DNA of 41,873 bases from an uncultured Campylobacter sp. (GTDB lineage Bacteria > Campylobacterota > Campylobacteria > Campylobacterales > Campylobacteraceae), in contig NZ_CALIAV010000086.1 of NCBI RefSeq assembly GCF_938045625.1, forward strand, positions 1-41,873, in the 5' to 3' direction. Shown piece after piece: positions 16,544 to 25,218 of the stretch (positions within the stretch are counted from its first letter, which is position 1; the number at the start of each line of letters is the position of its first letter). Under the pieces are notes generated by a model. It saw only the letters and a program-made list of their open reading frames with translations, was not told the DNA's origin and did not search any database. A program made the position numbers and the translations under genes.

Positions 16544-17284
16544 ATGCAATCAACGCTAGGTTCGCGTCGTAGCTTTATCGCTGCGGCGGGTGTTTTTATC
16601 GCGGCGACCGCGCTTAGGGCCACTCCGAATACTTTTGAAAAAACCAAAGGTCCGCGCTACGGCATGGTCATCGACCTCACGCGCTGCGTCGGCTGCCAGT
16701 CGTGCACGATGAACTGCGCTATGGAAAATAACGTCCAAGCAGGCGCCTTTAGGACGATCGTTTCGGAGTACGAAGCTAGCGACAAAGACGGCAACCGCGC
16801 CGTTATCGCCTCGCTGCCGCGCCTTTGCAATCACTGTGAAAATCCAGCCTGTATCGACGTTTGTCCGACGGGCGCGAGCTACCAAAGAAACAACGGTATC
16901 GTCAAAGTAGATAGCGCCGAGTGCATCGGCTGCGCGCTTTGCGCCGAGGCCTGTCCATATCACGCCAGATACCTTAGTCTGCAGACCTACAAGGTCGATA
17001 AATGCACCTTTTGCGATCACAGACTGCGCGAGGGATTGCTGCCTGCGTGCGTGGAGACCTGTGTCGGCGGAAGCCGCATAATAGGCGATCTAAACGACGA
17101 AAACTCAAATATCAGAAAATTTTTAGCCGCTCACGAGACGATGGTGCTAGATAGTCCGAAAAACACGCATCCGCAGGTTTTTTACTACGGCGTGAGCGAA
17201 ATTTTGGCTAAGAACGACAAGGAACTGGCGGCTAAAAAAGGCTACAAACAAGCGATCAGCTGGAGCGAAGAGATCGCGCTGTAA
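16544..17284 (+). CDS. ttrB: TtrB, tetrathionate reductase iron-sulfur subunit
   Basis: Electron-transfer subunit that passes electrons through four [4Fe-4S] clusters to TtrA. 246 residues. A twin-arginine signal (SRRSFIAAAG) marks Tat export to the periplasm. Four cysteine groups are visible: RCVGCQSCTMNC, RLCNHCENPACIDVC, ECIGCALCAEAC and KCTFCDHRLREG...CVETC. The pattern and phrases such as QSCT, GAFRT and LPRLCNHC match Salmonella TtrB as I remember it. AAAGGAG precedes the ATG. ttrA begins 10 bp after the stop. In Salmonella ttrC lies between B and A, whereas here there is no room for it. Confidence 0.88.
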   Translation: MQSTLGSRRSFIAAAGVFIAATALRATPNTFEKTKGPRYGMVIDLTRCVGCQSCTMNCAMENNVQAGAFRTIVSEYEASDKDGNRAVIASLPRLCNHCENPACIDVCPTGASYQRNNGIVKVDSAECIGCALCAEACPYHARYLSLQTYKVDKCTFCDHRLREGLLPACVETCVGGSRIIGDLNDENSNIRKFLAAHETMVLDSPKNTHPQVFYYGVSEILAKNDKELAAKKGYKQAISWSEEIAL

Positions 17285-17294
17285 GGAGAAAATA

Positions 17295-20294
17295 ATGCAA
17301 AGACGAGAATTTCTAAAAAATGCGGCGATGATCTCGGCCGTAGGCGCGACCGCTGCGGTAGCGGACGACGCTGCTAAAATAAAAGACGACTATAAACCGC
17401 AGGGTAGCTCGCTACAGCCCGAATTTAGCGTAAAAGACGGCAAAATTTCGATGAACGACGGCCATAGCGTGGTATTTTCTATGTGTCACGGCTGCGTGGC
17501 AAAGTGCGGACTGCGGCTACACGTGGACGAAAAAGCAGGCCGCGTACTAAGATGCACGGGCAACCCATACCATCCGCTATCAAACGTGCACTGGGCGAGC
17601 TTTGATACCTCGATAAACGACGCACTGCTAGCAACAACGGCTAGCGGCGAGGACGATCGGCGCGCTACTGTATGCGCTAGAGGCGCGGCGCTACCGGAGA
17701 TGATAGCTTCGCCTATTAGGATTTTATCGCCGCTAAAGCGAGTAGGCAAAAGGGGCGAGGGTAAATGGAAAAAGATCAGTTTCGAACAGCTCATCGAGGA
17801 GGTCGTCGAGGGCGGGGATCTTTTCGGCGAGGGGCACGTGGACGGGCTTAGAGCCATACACTCAGACGAGCTCATCGACGAGGCAAATCCAGAATACGGC
17901 ACCAAGCGCAACCAGCTTTTGAGCTTTTATCTCTACGACGGACGCTCTGATATCGTCGATCGCTTTATCAAAAAATCATTCGGCACTATAAATCACTATT
18001 CGCACGGCGGTATCTGCGGCGGCGGCTTTAGAGTCGGTGGCAAGATCGCGCACAACGCAAAGGGCTTTGCTCACACCAAACCCGACTACGAAAACTCCAA
18101 ATTTACCATCTACTGGGGCACCTCGCCCGCAAACGGCGGAAATCCGTTCCAAAAGCAAGCCAAAATGGTCGCCCACGCAAGAAGTACAAACGATGACTTC
18201 AGCTATGCGGTGGTAGATCCGACGCTCACAAACGCCGTCAAATTCGCCTCCTCCGATAAAGGCCGCTGGATCGGTATAAAACCGGGCACCGACACTGCGC
18301 TTGCTATGGCGATGATACGCTGGATCATCGAAAATGAAAAATATGCCGCAAACTACCTCATGCAGCCAAATTTAGAGCAAGCAAAGCTAGCCGGCGAGAT
18401 ACACTGGTGCAACGCCACCCACCTAGTCATCACGCAAAAAGGCCACGCAGACTACGGCAAATTTGCGCTCGTGGGCGACGAGTGGCAGGTCTGCTCTCAA
18501 AGCGGCAAAATCCAAAGCTACAAGATAAACGAGCCGGCTAAGCTCTACTATAAGGGCAAAATTTTACTTAACGGCAAAAAAGTCGAGGTCAAAAGCTCGA
18601 TGCAGCTACTAAAAGAATCAGCCTACAAACACAGCCTCAAAGAGTACTCTAAAATTTGCGGCGTGAGCGTAGACGATATCCTCTGGCTGTGCGAAAATTT
18701 CACCAAAAACGGCAGGCAAGTCAGCACCAACGTCCACGGCGGCATGATGCACACGCAAGCGGCGATGAGCACGTACGCGATATTTTGCCTAAATACACTC
18801 ATGGGCACCTACGGCTACAAGGGCGGCAGCGTAAACGCAAGCGCGGGCACTCACGAGTTTTTAAAGGGTAGATACGATCTGGAGAGTTTCGAGGGCGCAT
18901 ACAAGCCAAACGGGTTAAATTTATCCCGCTCGGGCAAGTATTACGAAACGAGCTCGGAGTTTAAACGTAAAGTCGCGGCAGGCGGTAGCGGCTATCCTGC
19001 ACAGCAGCCGTGGTATCCTATCTCGATGCCGCTAGTAAACGAAACTCTCACCAGTCACGCCGCGGGCTATCCGTATAAAGTAAAAGCATTTATAAACTAC
19101 ATGACGAACGTCGTCTACGGACAGGCGGGACTCGAGGTTGCGGTACTCGACGCGCTAAAAGATAGCAAAAATTTACCGCTTTTTATCGGTATCGACGCCT
19201 TTATGAACGAGACCAACGCCTACGCCGACTATATCGTACCAGACGGCGTAAATCTTGAAAACTGGGCGCTTCCAAACTCGCTTTGGGGCACGATAGCTAA
19301 AACCTCGGTCGTGCGCTACCCGGCCGTTACTGCCAAGCAAGACCGCGCCGCAGACGGCACGGTGATCGACGTGGAGGCCTTTTATATCGCGGCGGCAAAA
19401 AGGCTCGGGCTAAAAGGATTTGGCAAGGGCGCCTTTAAGGATAAAGACGGAAAACCGATGGATCTGGATACGAAGGAGCAGTATTACGCCGCGGCGCTGG
19501 CAAATTTGGCCTTTGACGGAGATGGCGTAAAAGATATCAGCAAAGAGGACTTGAAGCTTAGCAAAATTTCAAAAACCATGAAAAAGCTCGAGCCGTTTTT
19601 AAAAGACGAGGAAAAAGCAAAAGTCGCGCACGTGCTGGCAAAGGGCGGTAGATTTGACGATTACGAGGGCGCGTATGCGGGCGATAAAATGACGGTAAAA
19701 GTGCCCGCCGCTACGCCTGCCGCGATCTACTACGAGCCACTTGGCGGACACAGACACTCTATCACGGGCAAGTACATGCCGGGCACTCCGACTCTAGCTC
19801 TTGCGGTGGCTAGCGACGGCACTCCGCTAGAAAAGTTTTTCCCAAAATCGGAGTGGAAATACCTCGTAAGCTCGAGAAAATCAAATATCCAGCACTACTA
19901 CACGATCGTTAGTCCAAAGCTACGCGCTATACATCCAAAAAATTTCGTAAGGATCGCCGAGGATATCGCGAGCGAGCAGGGCATCAAGACGGGCGACAAG
20001 GTCAAGATCACGACGCCGTACGGTTCGCAAACGGGCGAGGCCTTCGTAACAAACGGCGTTGCTAGCGGCGTCATCAGCCTCGAGCACGGTTTTGGGCACG
20101 ATGAGTTCGGCGCTAGAGTGCATTTTATCGACGGCAAACCGGCCTTTTGGCTAGAAAGCGCGGAAAAGGGCGTAAATCACAACAAACTAGGCCTACTAGA
20201 TCCGAAGCGAAAGGGCAAATTTAGCCTAAACGACTGGTTAGTGGGCACCTGCGCTAGACAGGCGCTACCTGCAAATATCCGTAAAATCGGCTAA
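17295..20294 (+). CDS. ttrA: TtrA, tetrathionate reductase molybdopterin subunit
   Basis: Periplasmic molybdo-bis(MGD) enzyme reducing tetrathionate to thiosulfate in anaerobic respiration. 999 residues. Twin-arginine signal QRREFLKNAA. The N-terminal [4Fe-4S] motif is Cys64-x2-Cys67-x3-Cys71 with the fourth ligand Cys127 (ATVCARG). The probable Mo ligand is Cys241 in HGGICGGG, aligned with HGAYCG of Salmonella TtrA. The block VGKRGEGKW to GHVDGLRAIH is almost identical to the Salmonella protein from memory. Thiosulfate/polysulfide (PsrA) or arsenate reductase are less likely on length and these matches. No anchor, two-component regulator or maturation gene adjoins it. Confidence 0.88.
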   Translation: MQRREFLKNAAMISAVGATAAVADDAAKIKDDYKPQGSSLQPEFSVKDGKISMNDGHSVVFSMCHGCVAKCGLRLHVDEKAGRVLRCTGNPYHPLSNVHWASFDTSINDALLATTASGEDDRRATVCARGAALPEMIASPIRILSPLKRVGKRGEGKWKKISFEQLIEEVVEGGDLFGEGHVDGLRAIHSDELIDEANPEYGTKRNQLLSFYLYDGRSDIVDRFIKKSFGTINHYSHGGICGGGFRVGGKIAHNAKGFAHTKPDYENSKFTIYWGTSPANGGNPFQKQAKMVAHARSTNDDFSYAVVDPTLTNAVKFASSDKGRWIGIKPGTDTALAMAMIRWIIENEKYAANYLMQPNLEQAKLAGEIHWCNATHLVITQKGHADYGKFALVGDEWQVCSQSGKIQSYKINEPAKLYYKGKILLNGKKVEVKSSMQLLKESAYKHSLKEYSKICGVSVDDILWLCENFTKNGRQVSTNVHGGMMHTQAAMSTYAIFCLNTLMGTYGYKGGSVNASAGTHEFLKGRYDLESFEGAYKPNGLNLSRSGKYYETSSEFKRKVAAGGSGYPAQQPWYPISMPLVNETLTSHAAGYPYKVKAFINYMTNVVYGQAGLEVAVLDALKDSKNLPLFIGIDAFMNETNAYADYIVPDGVNLENWALPNSLWGTIAKTSVVRYPAVTAKQDRAADGTVIDVEAFYIAAAKRLGLKGFGKGAFKDKDGKPMDLDTKEQYYAAALANLAFDGDGVKDISKEDLKLSKISKTMKKLEPFLKDEEKAKVAHVLAKGGRFDDYEGAYAGDKMTVKVPAATPAAIYYEPLGGHRHSITGKYMPGTPTLALAVASDGTPLEKFFPKSEWKYLVSSRKSNIQHYYTIVSPKLRAIHPKNFVRIAEDIASEQGIKTGDKVKITTPYGSQTGEAFVTNGVASGVISLEHGFGHDEFGARVHFIDGKPAFWLESAEKGVNHNKLGLLDPKRKGKFSLNDWLVGTCARQALPANIRKIG

Positions 20295-20338
20295 ATTTAA
20301 CGCGGCGGCCCCGGCTTAGCTGGGTCGCCGTTAAATTT
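20293..20338 (+). terminator. ttrA terminator built from AAATTTAACG arms
   Basis: AAATTTAACG plus a GC-rich segment (20293-20311) pairs with GGGTCGCC-GTTAAATTT (20322-20338), with a small bulge and one wobble. The outer arms overlap the ttrA stop. No long T tract follows, so termination efficiency is uncertain, but the stem is strong. Confidence 0.6.
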
Positions 20339-20437
20339 GACGTTTCGGCGGTAAATTTAAAGTAACGTAAAATTATCGCGGACGGCGTCAAATTTGCAGT
20401 ATTTATAAGACAATCCGCGCAAATTTGACAGCAAAAT

Positions 20438-21376
20438 TTATCGATAGATATCTAAGCTCAAATTTAGTTCATCGATGACGCTAAGCATCTGCCTGACGTA
20501 TCTTTGCTCGCGGCGAGCCTCGGCGATGTCTAGTTTATCAAAAAGCCGCCCCTCGAAAAAATTTCTCCTACTAAAGCAAAATAGATAAAATTTGTTATCC
20601 ATAAAGGCCATGCTGGGCGATTTTAGCGTGTTTTTGTAGGCTTTTAATATATTTAGCTTGCCCATAAACGCAGGCGTCAGCAGGTATCTAGCCTCTATCT
20701 TATCCGTCGTAAAAACTCTAAAATTTTCATTAAATTTGACGTCGTCGAGCAGCTCTTTGTCGCCTAAAAATTTAGTATTGAAATCCTTACTCACGGCGAC
20801 CGTTTTGCCGCAAAATTTCTTATTAAATTCGCAAACTAGCACGCTACCTTTGAAGTCCGAATACTTGTCAAACGCATACTTTAGCAGGACGAACGCGGCG
20901 ACGTATTTGTTATTTACGCGCGGGTATTCGCGCTCGTGATTGATGACCTCGCACAGGCTAAATTTGACGCCTTTATATACGCCGCGTACGCTATCTTCGC
21001 TATAAAATGTGCTCGGTCTATAAATCCCCGCCTCGTCAAATTCGCTCTGCGAGATGCCGCCGTAAGCGCTATACGTAAAGCTCTCGTCGATCTCGCCGAT
21101 GAGCGCGCGGACAAAAACTTCTTTGTAAAATTCGTTGTATTCGTCCTGCGCTTTGCCTATGTTTTTTAGCTTTGCGGGCACCCAAAATAGCAAACAAAAG
21201 AACAATATCAATAAAACAAGGGCCGCTCCGCCGCCTAGATCAAAAATCTTAAGCGCCGCAAAAAGTAGAGCAAAAAAGCCGACGCAAAAGGTGATAAAAC
21301 CAGGCGTTCCAGCCGCTGTAGCTCGACACTCTTTTTGTTTTTTTACGGTTAATAAAAACGCTTGCGAAAGGGTCAT
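20438..21376 (-). CDS. DUF3137-family membrane protein
   Basis: 312 residues. Two adjacent hydrophobic helices (about residues 26-46 and 49-68) form a hairpin in the membrane. A soluble region of about 240 residues follows and contains the DUF3137 pattern: a substrate-like SEDSVRGVYKGVKF stretch, FRVFTTDKIEARYLLTPAFM and a late FFEGRLF segment. The function of the family is not established. It stands alone, convergent with ttrA and separated from ackA by 290 bp of motif-rich spacer, so context gives no clue. Confidence 0.75.
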   Translation of the reverse strand: MTLSQAFLLTVKKQKECRATAAGTPGFITFCVGFFALLFAALKIFDLGGGAALVLLILFFCLLFWVPAKLKNIGKAQDEYNEFYKEVFVRALIGEIDESFTYSAYGGISQSEFDEAGIYRPSTFYSEDSVRGVYKGVKFSLCEVINHEREYPRVNNKYVAAFVLLKYAFDKYSDFKGSVLVCEFNKKFCGKTVAVSKDFNTKFLGDKELLDDVKFNENFRVFTTDKIEARYLLTPAFMGKLNILKAYKNTLKSPSMAFMDNKFYLFCFSRRNFFEGRLFDKLDIAEARREQRYVRQMLSVIDELNLSLDIYR

Positions 21377-21420
21377 TTGGTCGCTTTTGATTAAATTTTA
21401 CGTAAATTTTGACCGAGCGC

Positions 21421-21600
21421 GGCTTAAAATAAAGTGAATCAGGCGAGTAAATTTGTGCGAGTATTTTTAAATTTGAGAGATTTGGAGTCAAATTTGACTC
21501 GGCGCAAATTTTGAAATTTGCCGCCGTTTTTGAGCGTAAATTTGAGATCAAATTTGACGAGCCCCAGAAGCGACTCGTCAAATTTGCAGGCCACAAAGTT
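21421..21600. repeat. Cluster of AAATTTG words in the DUF3137-ackA spacer
   Basis: At least five copies of TCAAATTTG or AAATTTGA lie within about 130 bp, including a 16-bp perfect palindrome GAGTCAAATTTGACTC (21485-21500) and TCAAATTTGA at 21548-21557. Short open frames across the spacer read through the words as KFD/KFQN-type peptides and have no other coding features, so I treat them as non-coding. Confidence 0.7.
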
Positions 21601-21667
21601 TGCTAAATCAAAGAGACCCGCCGAAAGCTTACTACCACGTGCAGGCCACACAGACAAAAGCTCAAAT

Positions 21668-22867
21668 TTAGAGATTTTCTATCACCCGTTTTGTTTCTAG
21701 CGCGATTTCTAGCTCTTCGTTAGTAGGCACGACGAGAGTTTTTACCGCTGCGTCAGGGGCACTGAGATCTCGTATACCGCCGCTTGCGGCAAAATTTAGC
21801 TCGTGATCGATCTTTATACCCATGTGCGTGAGATCGTTGCAGATTTTCTCGCGACTATACGGAGCGTTTTCACCGATACCACCGGTGAAAACAACCGCAT
21901 CCACTCTGCCCAAAACCGCGTAATACGCGCCGATATATTTTTTTATACGGTAGCAAAACATCTCAAATGCTAGATGTGCGCGCTCGTCGCCACCTTGCAT
22001 CTTGACGACCACTTCGCGCATGTCGTTTGAGCCGCAGATGCCTAGCAGTCCGCTTTTTTTGTTTAAAAACGCGTCTATGCCCTCAGCCGTGAGCTCGCCT
22101 AAATTTAAAAGATAAGTAAGCACCGCAGGATCCATATCGCCGCTTCTAGTGCCCATTATCAGGCCTTCTAGCGGGCTTAAGCCCATCGAGGTATCGACGC
22201 TTTTACCCCCTTGCACGGCACAGGCGGAGGCTCCGTTGCCTAGGTGTAGCGAGATAGCGTTAAATTTCTCATACGGCACGCCTAGATGTTCGGCGGCTTT
22301 TTTGGTCACGTAGTGGTGCGAAGTGCCGTGAAAGCCGTATCTACGGATATGCAGCCTCTTACAAAGATCAAAGGGTAGGGCGTAGCGGTAGGCGTACTCG
22401 GGGATAGTTTGATGAAATACGGTATCAAAAACGACGATGTGAGGTACCTTTTTGCCACTCTCTTGCATCGCATTTCTTATGCCCGCTAGGTGGCCCGGGT
22501 TGTGAAGGGGTGCCAGCACGGAGTTTTGCTCGATTTTGGCGATCACGTCAGGGGTGACTAGAGCCGAGTCGCTAAAGCTCTCACCGCCGTGCACGATGCG
22601 GTGCCCGATGCCGTCTAGCTCGCTAAAATCATGCAGGATATTTGAGCTAGCAAACAGTCGCCTCATCGCCTCAAGCCCCTCGTGGTGGTCTTTTAGCGGC
22701 GCACGCTCCTCGTAAATTTTATCCGCGCTAACGTCTTTTAGTTTGGCATAGGAGCTTGCTTCGCCGATCTTTTCTACTAGGCCGCTAGCGATGACACGGT
22801 TATCCGCCATATCAAAAAGCTGAAATTTAACCGACGAGCTACCCGAGTTTAAAACCAAAATTTTCAC
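21668..22867 (-). CDS. ackA: AckA, acetate kinase
   Basis: Interconverts acetyl phosphate plus ADP with acetate plus ATP, the second step of the Pta-AckA pathway. 399 residues, as expected. ASKHA-fold motifs: LVLNSGSSSVKFQL at the N terminus, FDTVFHQTIPEYAYRY, RRYGFHGTSHHYV, and VFTGGIGENAPYSRE near the end. Translation starts at GTG (22867), whose G is the last base of the pta TAG stop. An AAGGAG ribosome site lies in the last codons of pta, so the two genes are tightly coupled. Confidence 0.96.
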   Translation of the reverse strand: MKILVLNSGSSSVKFQLFDMADNRVIASGLVEKIGEASSYAKLKDVSADKIYEERAPLKDHHEGLEAMRRLFASSNILHDFSELDGIGHRIVHGGESFSDSALVTPDVIAKIEQNSVLAPLHNPGHLAGIRNAMQESGKKVPHIVVFDTVFHQTIPEYAYRYALPFDLCKRLHIRRYGFHGTSHHYVTKKAAEHLGVPYEKFNAISLHLGNGASACAVQGGKSVDTSMGLSPLEGLIMGTRSGDMDPAVLTYLLNLGELTAEGIDAFLNKKSGLLGICGSNDMREVVVKMQGGDERAHLAFEMFCYRIKKYIGAYYAVLGRVDAVVFTGGIGENAPYSREKICNDLTHMGIKIDHELNFAASGGIRDLSAPDAAVKTLVVPTNEELEIALETKRVIENL

Positions 22868-24252
22868 TATTTTTCTCCTTCATTTGCGGCTTGTATCGCG
22901 CTGATTAGGACGGTATTTACGACGTCTCCCACGCCGCATCCGCGGCTTAGGTCGTTTACCGGTTTTTTTAGACCTTGTAGCACGGGCCCGACGGCGACAC
23001 AGTTTGCGCTTCGTTGCGCGATTTTATAGCCGATATTGCCTGCGTTTAAATTTGGAAATATAAAAACGTTCGCGCGACCCGCTACGTCGCTGTTTGGTAG
23101 CTTTTTGCGCGCTACAGCCGGATCTATGGCCGCATCGTACTGTACGGGAGCTTCGATTTTTAGGGCTGGAGCTAGATCGTGTGCTATCTCGCCAGCGCTT
23201 CTAACCAGATCAATATCAGCGCCGCTGCCGCTATCTCCGCTAGAGTAGCTTAGCATCGCTACCAGCGGCTCCAGTCCAAAAGCACGCGCCGTATCCGCCG
23301 ATGCTAGCGCGATTTGCGCTAGTTGCTGGGCATCCGGGTTTGGATTTATCGCGCAGTCCGCGTAGATCAGGATCTCCTCGTTAAAGCACATTATAAACGA
23401 GCTAGAAACTAGCGGGCTATCCGGGCGCGTTTTGATAATCTGAAGCGCTGGGCGGATGGTGTGCGCCGTGGTCGTGTTTGCGCCGCTCACCATGGCGTGG
23501 GCTAGCCCTTCTTGTACCATCATCGTAGCAAAATACGTCCTATCTCGCACAAGCTCGCGGGCTTGTTCTATGCTTACGCCCTTGCTTTTACGAGCCTCAA
23601 AAAGCGCGGCGGTTAGGCGATCTGCGTACTCGTTTTTTTCTAAATTTATAAATCTCGCGCCGCTTAAATTTACGCCTAGTTTTTCCGCTTCAAATTTAAC
23701 CTCGTTTTCGTCGCCCAAAAGGATCAAATTTACCGCGCCGCTTTTTAGTAAAATTTCACTCGCTCTTAGTATCCGCTCGTCTTCGCTTTCTGGCAAAACG
23801 ACGGTTTTTTTATCTTTTGCAGCTAGTTTAAATAGCGAGTTTTCAAAGCGCAAAGGCGTGATGATATCTTGTTTTGCATTTAAAATTTCATCTAAATTTC
23901 CGCTTACGATCAGCTTTGAGTTCCGCGTAAAAAAGCTCAAATTTTCACAGCAAAAAACCGGAATGTTTAAATTTCTAGCGATTTGTAAATTTAACTCTAT
24001 TTCGCCGATATTTGCTATACTTTGCGCTGGTTTAACGAGTACAAAATCAGCGCTATCGACCAGGCGGTCAAATTCATTTATCGCGCTTTTAAAAAACTCA
24101 CGCTCGCTGCCGTTTTCAAAGGCTTTTTTGGCATTTTCGAGTCCGCAAAAGTCATTGATGGGGTCAAAAACGGCTAAATTTTTAAATTTTGCTGATATAA
24201 TTTCGTAAATTTCTTGAAAATTCGCGCCAAGCGCAAGGATAGAATCGGCCAT
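22867..24252 (-). CDS. pta: Pta, phosphate acetyltransferase
   Basis: Converts acetyl-CoA and phosphate to acetyl phosphate, feeding AckA. 461 residues. The C-terminal catalytic PTA_PTB domain begins near residue 135 (KTVVLPESEDERILRAS) and includes VSGANTTTAHTIRPALQI, SGSGADIDLVRSAG and NVFIFPNLNAGNIGYK. The N-terminal ~130 residues are a short remnant of the P-loop/DRTGG regulatory region of long Pta enzymes and show no Walker A motif. Allosteric control may therefore differ from the ~700-residue E. coli enzyme. It is divergent from flgH with a 62-bp spacer. Confidence 0.94.
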   Translation of the reverse strand: MADSILALGANFQEIYEIISAKFKNLAVFDPINDFCGLENAKKAFENGSEREFFKSAINEFDRLVDSADFVLVKPAQSIANIGEIELNLQIARNLNIPVFCCENLSFFTRNSKLIVSGNLDEILNAKQDIITPLRFENSLFKLAAKDKKTVVLPESEDERILRASEILLKSGAVNLILLGDENEVKFEAEKLGVNLSGARFINLEKNEYADRLTAALFEARKSKGVSIEQARELVRDRTYFATMMVQEGLAHAMVSGANTTTAHTIRPALQIIKTRPDSPLVSSSFIMCFNEEILIYADCAINPNPDAQQLAQIALASADTARAFGLEPLVAMLSYSSGDSGSGADIDLVRSAGEIAHDLAPALKIEAPVQYDAAIDPAVARKKLPNSDVAGRANVFIFPNLNAGNIGYKIAQRSANCVAVGPVLQGLKKPVNDLSRGCGVGDVVNTVLISAIQAANEGEK

Positions 24253-24264
24253 AATTTTCCTTTT

Positions 24265-24278
24265 GGAACTTGATTTGC
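24265..24278 (+). promoter_or_regulatory. Sigma-54 (RpoN) promoter of flgH
   Basis: TTGGAACTTGATTTGCTT carries GG (24265-24266) and GC (24277-24278) exactly ten bases apart, matching the -24/-12 consensus. It is about 36 bases before the flgH start. In Campylobacter the basal-body rod and ring genes are RpoN/FlgSR-controlled, so the assignment fits the gene. Confidence 0.85.
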
Positions 24279-24314
24279 TTATTTTATCGTAAAATTTTCA
24301 CTTTAAGGTAAAAC

Positions 24315-25016
24315 GTGAGAAAAAATATTTACTTTTGCGCCCTTGCAGCAGCGTTTTTGAGCGGGTGTTTGCCTAGCGCCGATCCTCGCATAGACATGAA
24401 GCCGCCAGTTTACGTCGAGCAGCTCCCCGCCAAACAGGTTAATAACCAACCAAACGCGGGCAGTCTTTTTGGTCGCGGAGATAACCCGCTTTTTGCCGAC
24501 CGCAAGGCGATGAACGTAAACGATATCGTAACCGTCGTCATCAGCGAGCGCGCTAACCAAAGCTCCAGCGGCAAGCACGATACGAGTAAAAATAGCACGA
24601 TAAGCCTTGGCGGAGGGATATTTACCGCGGGTTCGGCACCACTATCGACGCTGGCTACCCAGCTAAACAAAGCCGGCGATATCGGCTTTAGCGCGGGCAC
24701 GAAAAACGAATTTACGGGTGCAGGATCTAGCGTGCGCGCAGAGGCCTTTACGACTACGATCTCAGCGCGCATCATAAAGGTGCTAGAAAACGGCAACTAC
24801 TTTATCGAGGGTTCGCGCGAGCTGCTCATAAACGGCGAAAAGCAGATCATGCAGCTTAGCGGCGTGATACGCCCGTACGACATCTCAAACGCCAACGAGA
24901 TCGACTCGCGCTACATCGCCGACGCCAAGATCTTATATAAAACCGAAGGCGACGTGGATAGGGCGACGAGGAAGCCGTGGGGGACGAAGCTTATGGAGGC
25001 GATCTGGCCTTTTTAA
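24315..25016 (+). CDS. flgH: FlgH, flagellar L-ring lipoprotein
   Basis: Forms the outer-membrane L ring around the flagellar rod. 233 residues with a lipoprotein signal ending LSGC (Cys17). The FlgH core is present: GSLFGRGDNPLFADRKAMNVNDIVTVVISE and, near the C terminus, ISNANEIDSRYIADAKILY. The start is GTG (24315) with TTAAGG eight bases upstream. A sigma-54 promoter stands just upstream, and it is divergent from pta, as I recall for C. jejuni. It appears to be a single-gene transcript, with non-coding DNA on the 3' side. Confidence 0.95.
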   Translation: MRKNIYFCALAAAFLSGCLPSADPRIDMKPPVYVEQLPAKQVNNQPNAGSLFGRGDNPLFADRKAMNVNDIVTVVISERANQSSSGKHDTSKNSTISLGGGIFTAGSAPLSTLATQLNKAGDIGFSAGTKNEFTGAGSSVRAEAFTTTISARIIKVLENGNYFIEGSRELLINGEKQIMQLSGVIRPYDISNANEIDSRYIADAKILYKTEGDVDRATRKPWGTKLMEAIWPF

Positions 25017-25070
25017 GCTTTTTTATGCTTAGCTAGATGGCTTGTCTTTTGAGTGTCTTTGAATGAGTTT

Positions 25071-25122
25071 GAAATTTTCGCCCTGCGACAGACTATATGT
25101 CTAGTCTTGGGACGAAAATTTC
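25071..25122. repeat. 52-nt two-part hairpin downstream of flgH
   Basis: Outer arms GAAATTTTCG (25071-25080) and CGAAAATTTC (25113-25122) are perfect and continue inward as CCC/GGG after one wobble. The centre carries an inner stem AGACTA-TATGTC-TAGTCT. No U tract follows on either strand, so it is not a standard terminator. It could be a repetitive palindromic element or a structured RNA. Confidence 0.6.
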
Positions 25123-25218
25123 CGCACAACATTCAAATCCATCTCAAAATACTTCGCCTTGGTTTTCCTATTCAAACTTGAAGTCAAATTTGTAAATTTC
25201 TGCTTTAAATTTTACCTA

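Noticed and set aside
20438..21376. Possible link of the DUF3137 protein to tetrathionate reduction as a missing TtrC
   Set aside because: It has only a two-helix hairpin, opposite orientation, and no NrfD/PsrC-type helices, so it cannot be the quinol anchor.
21439..21657. Short minus-strand frames in the DUF3137-ackA spacer (72 and 115 codons)
   Set aside because: Peptides are mostly translations of repeated AAATTTG words, overlap each other in different frames, and lack start signals.
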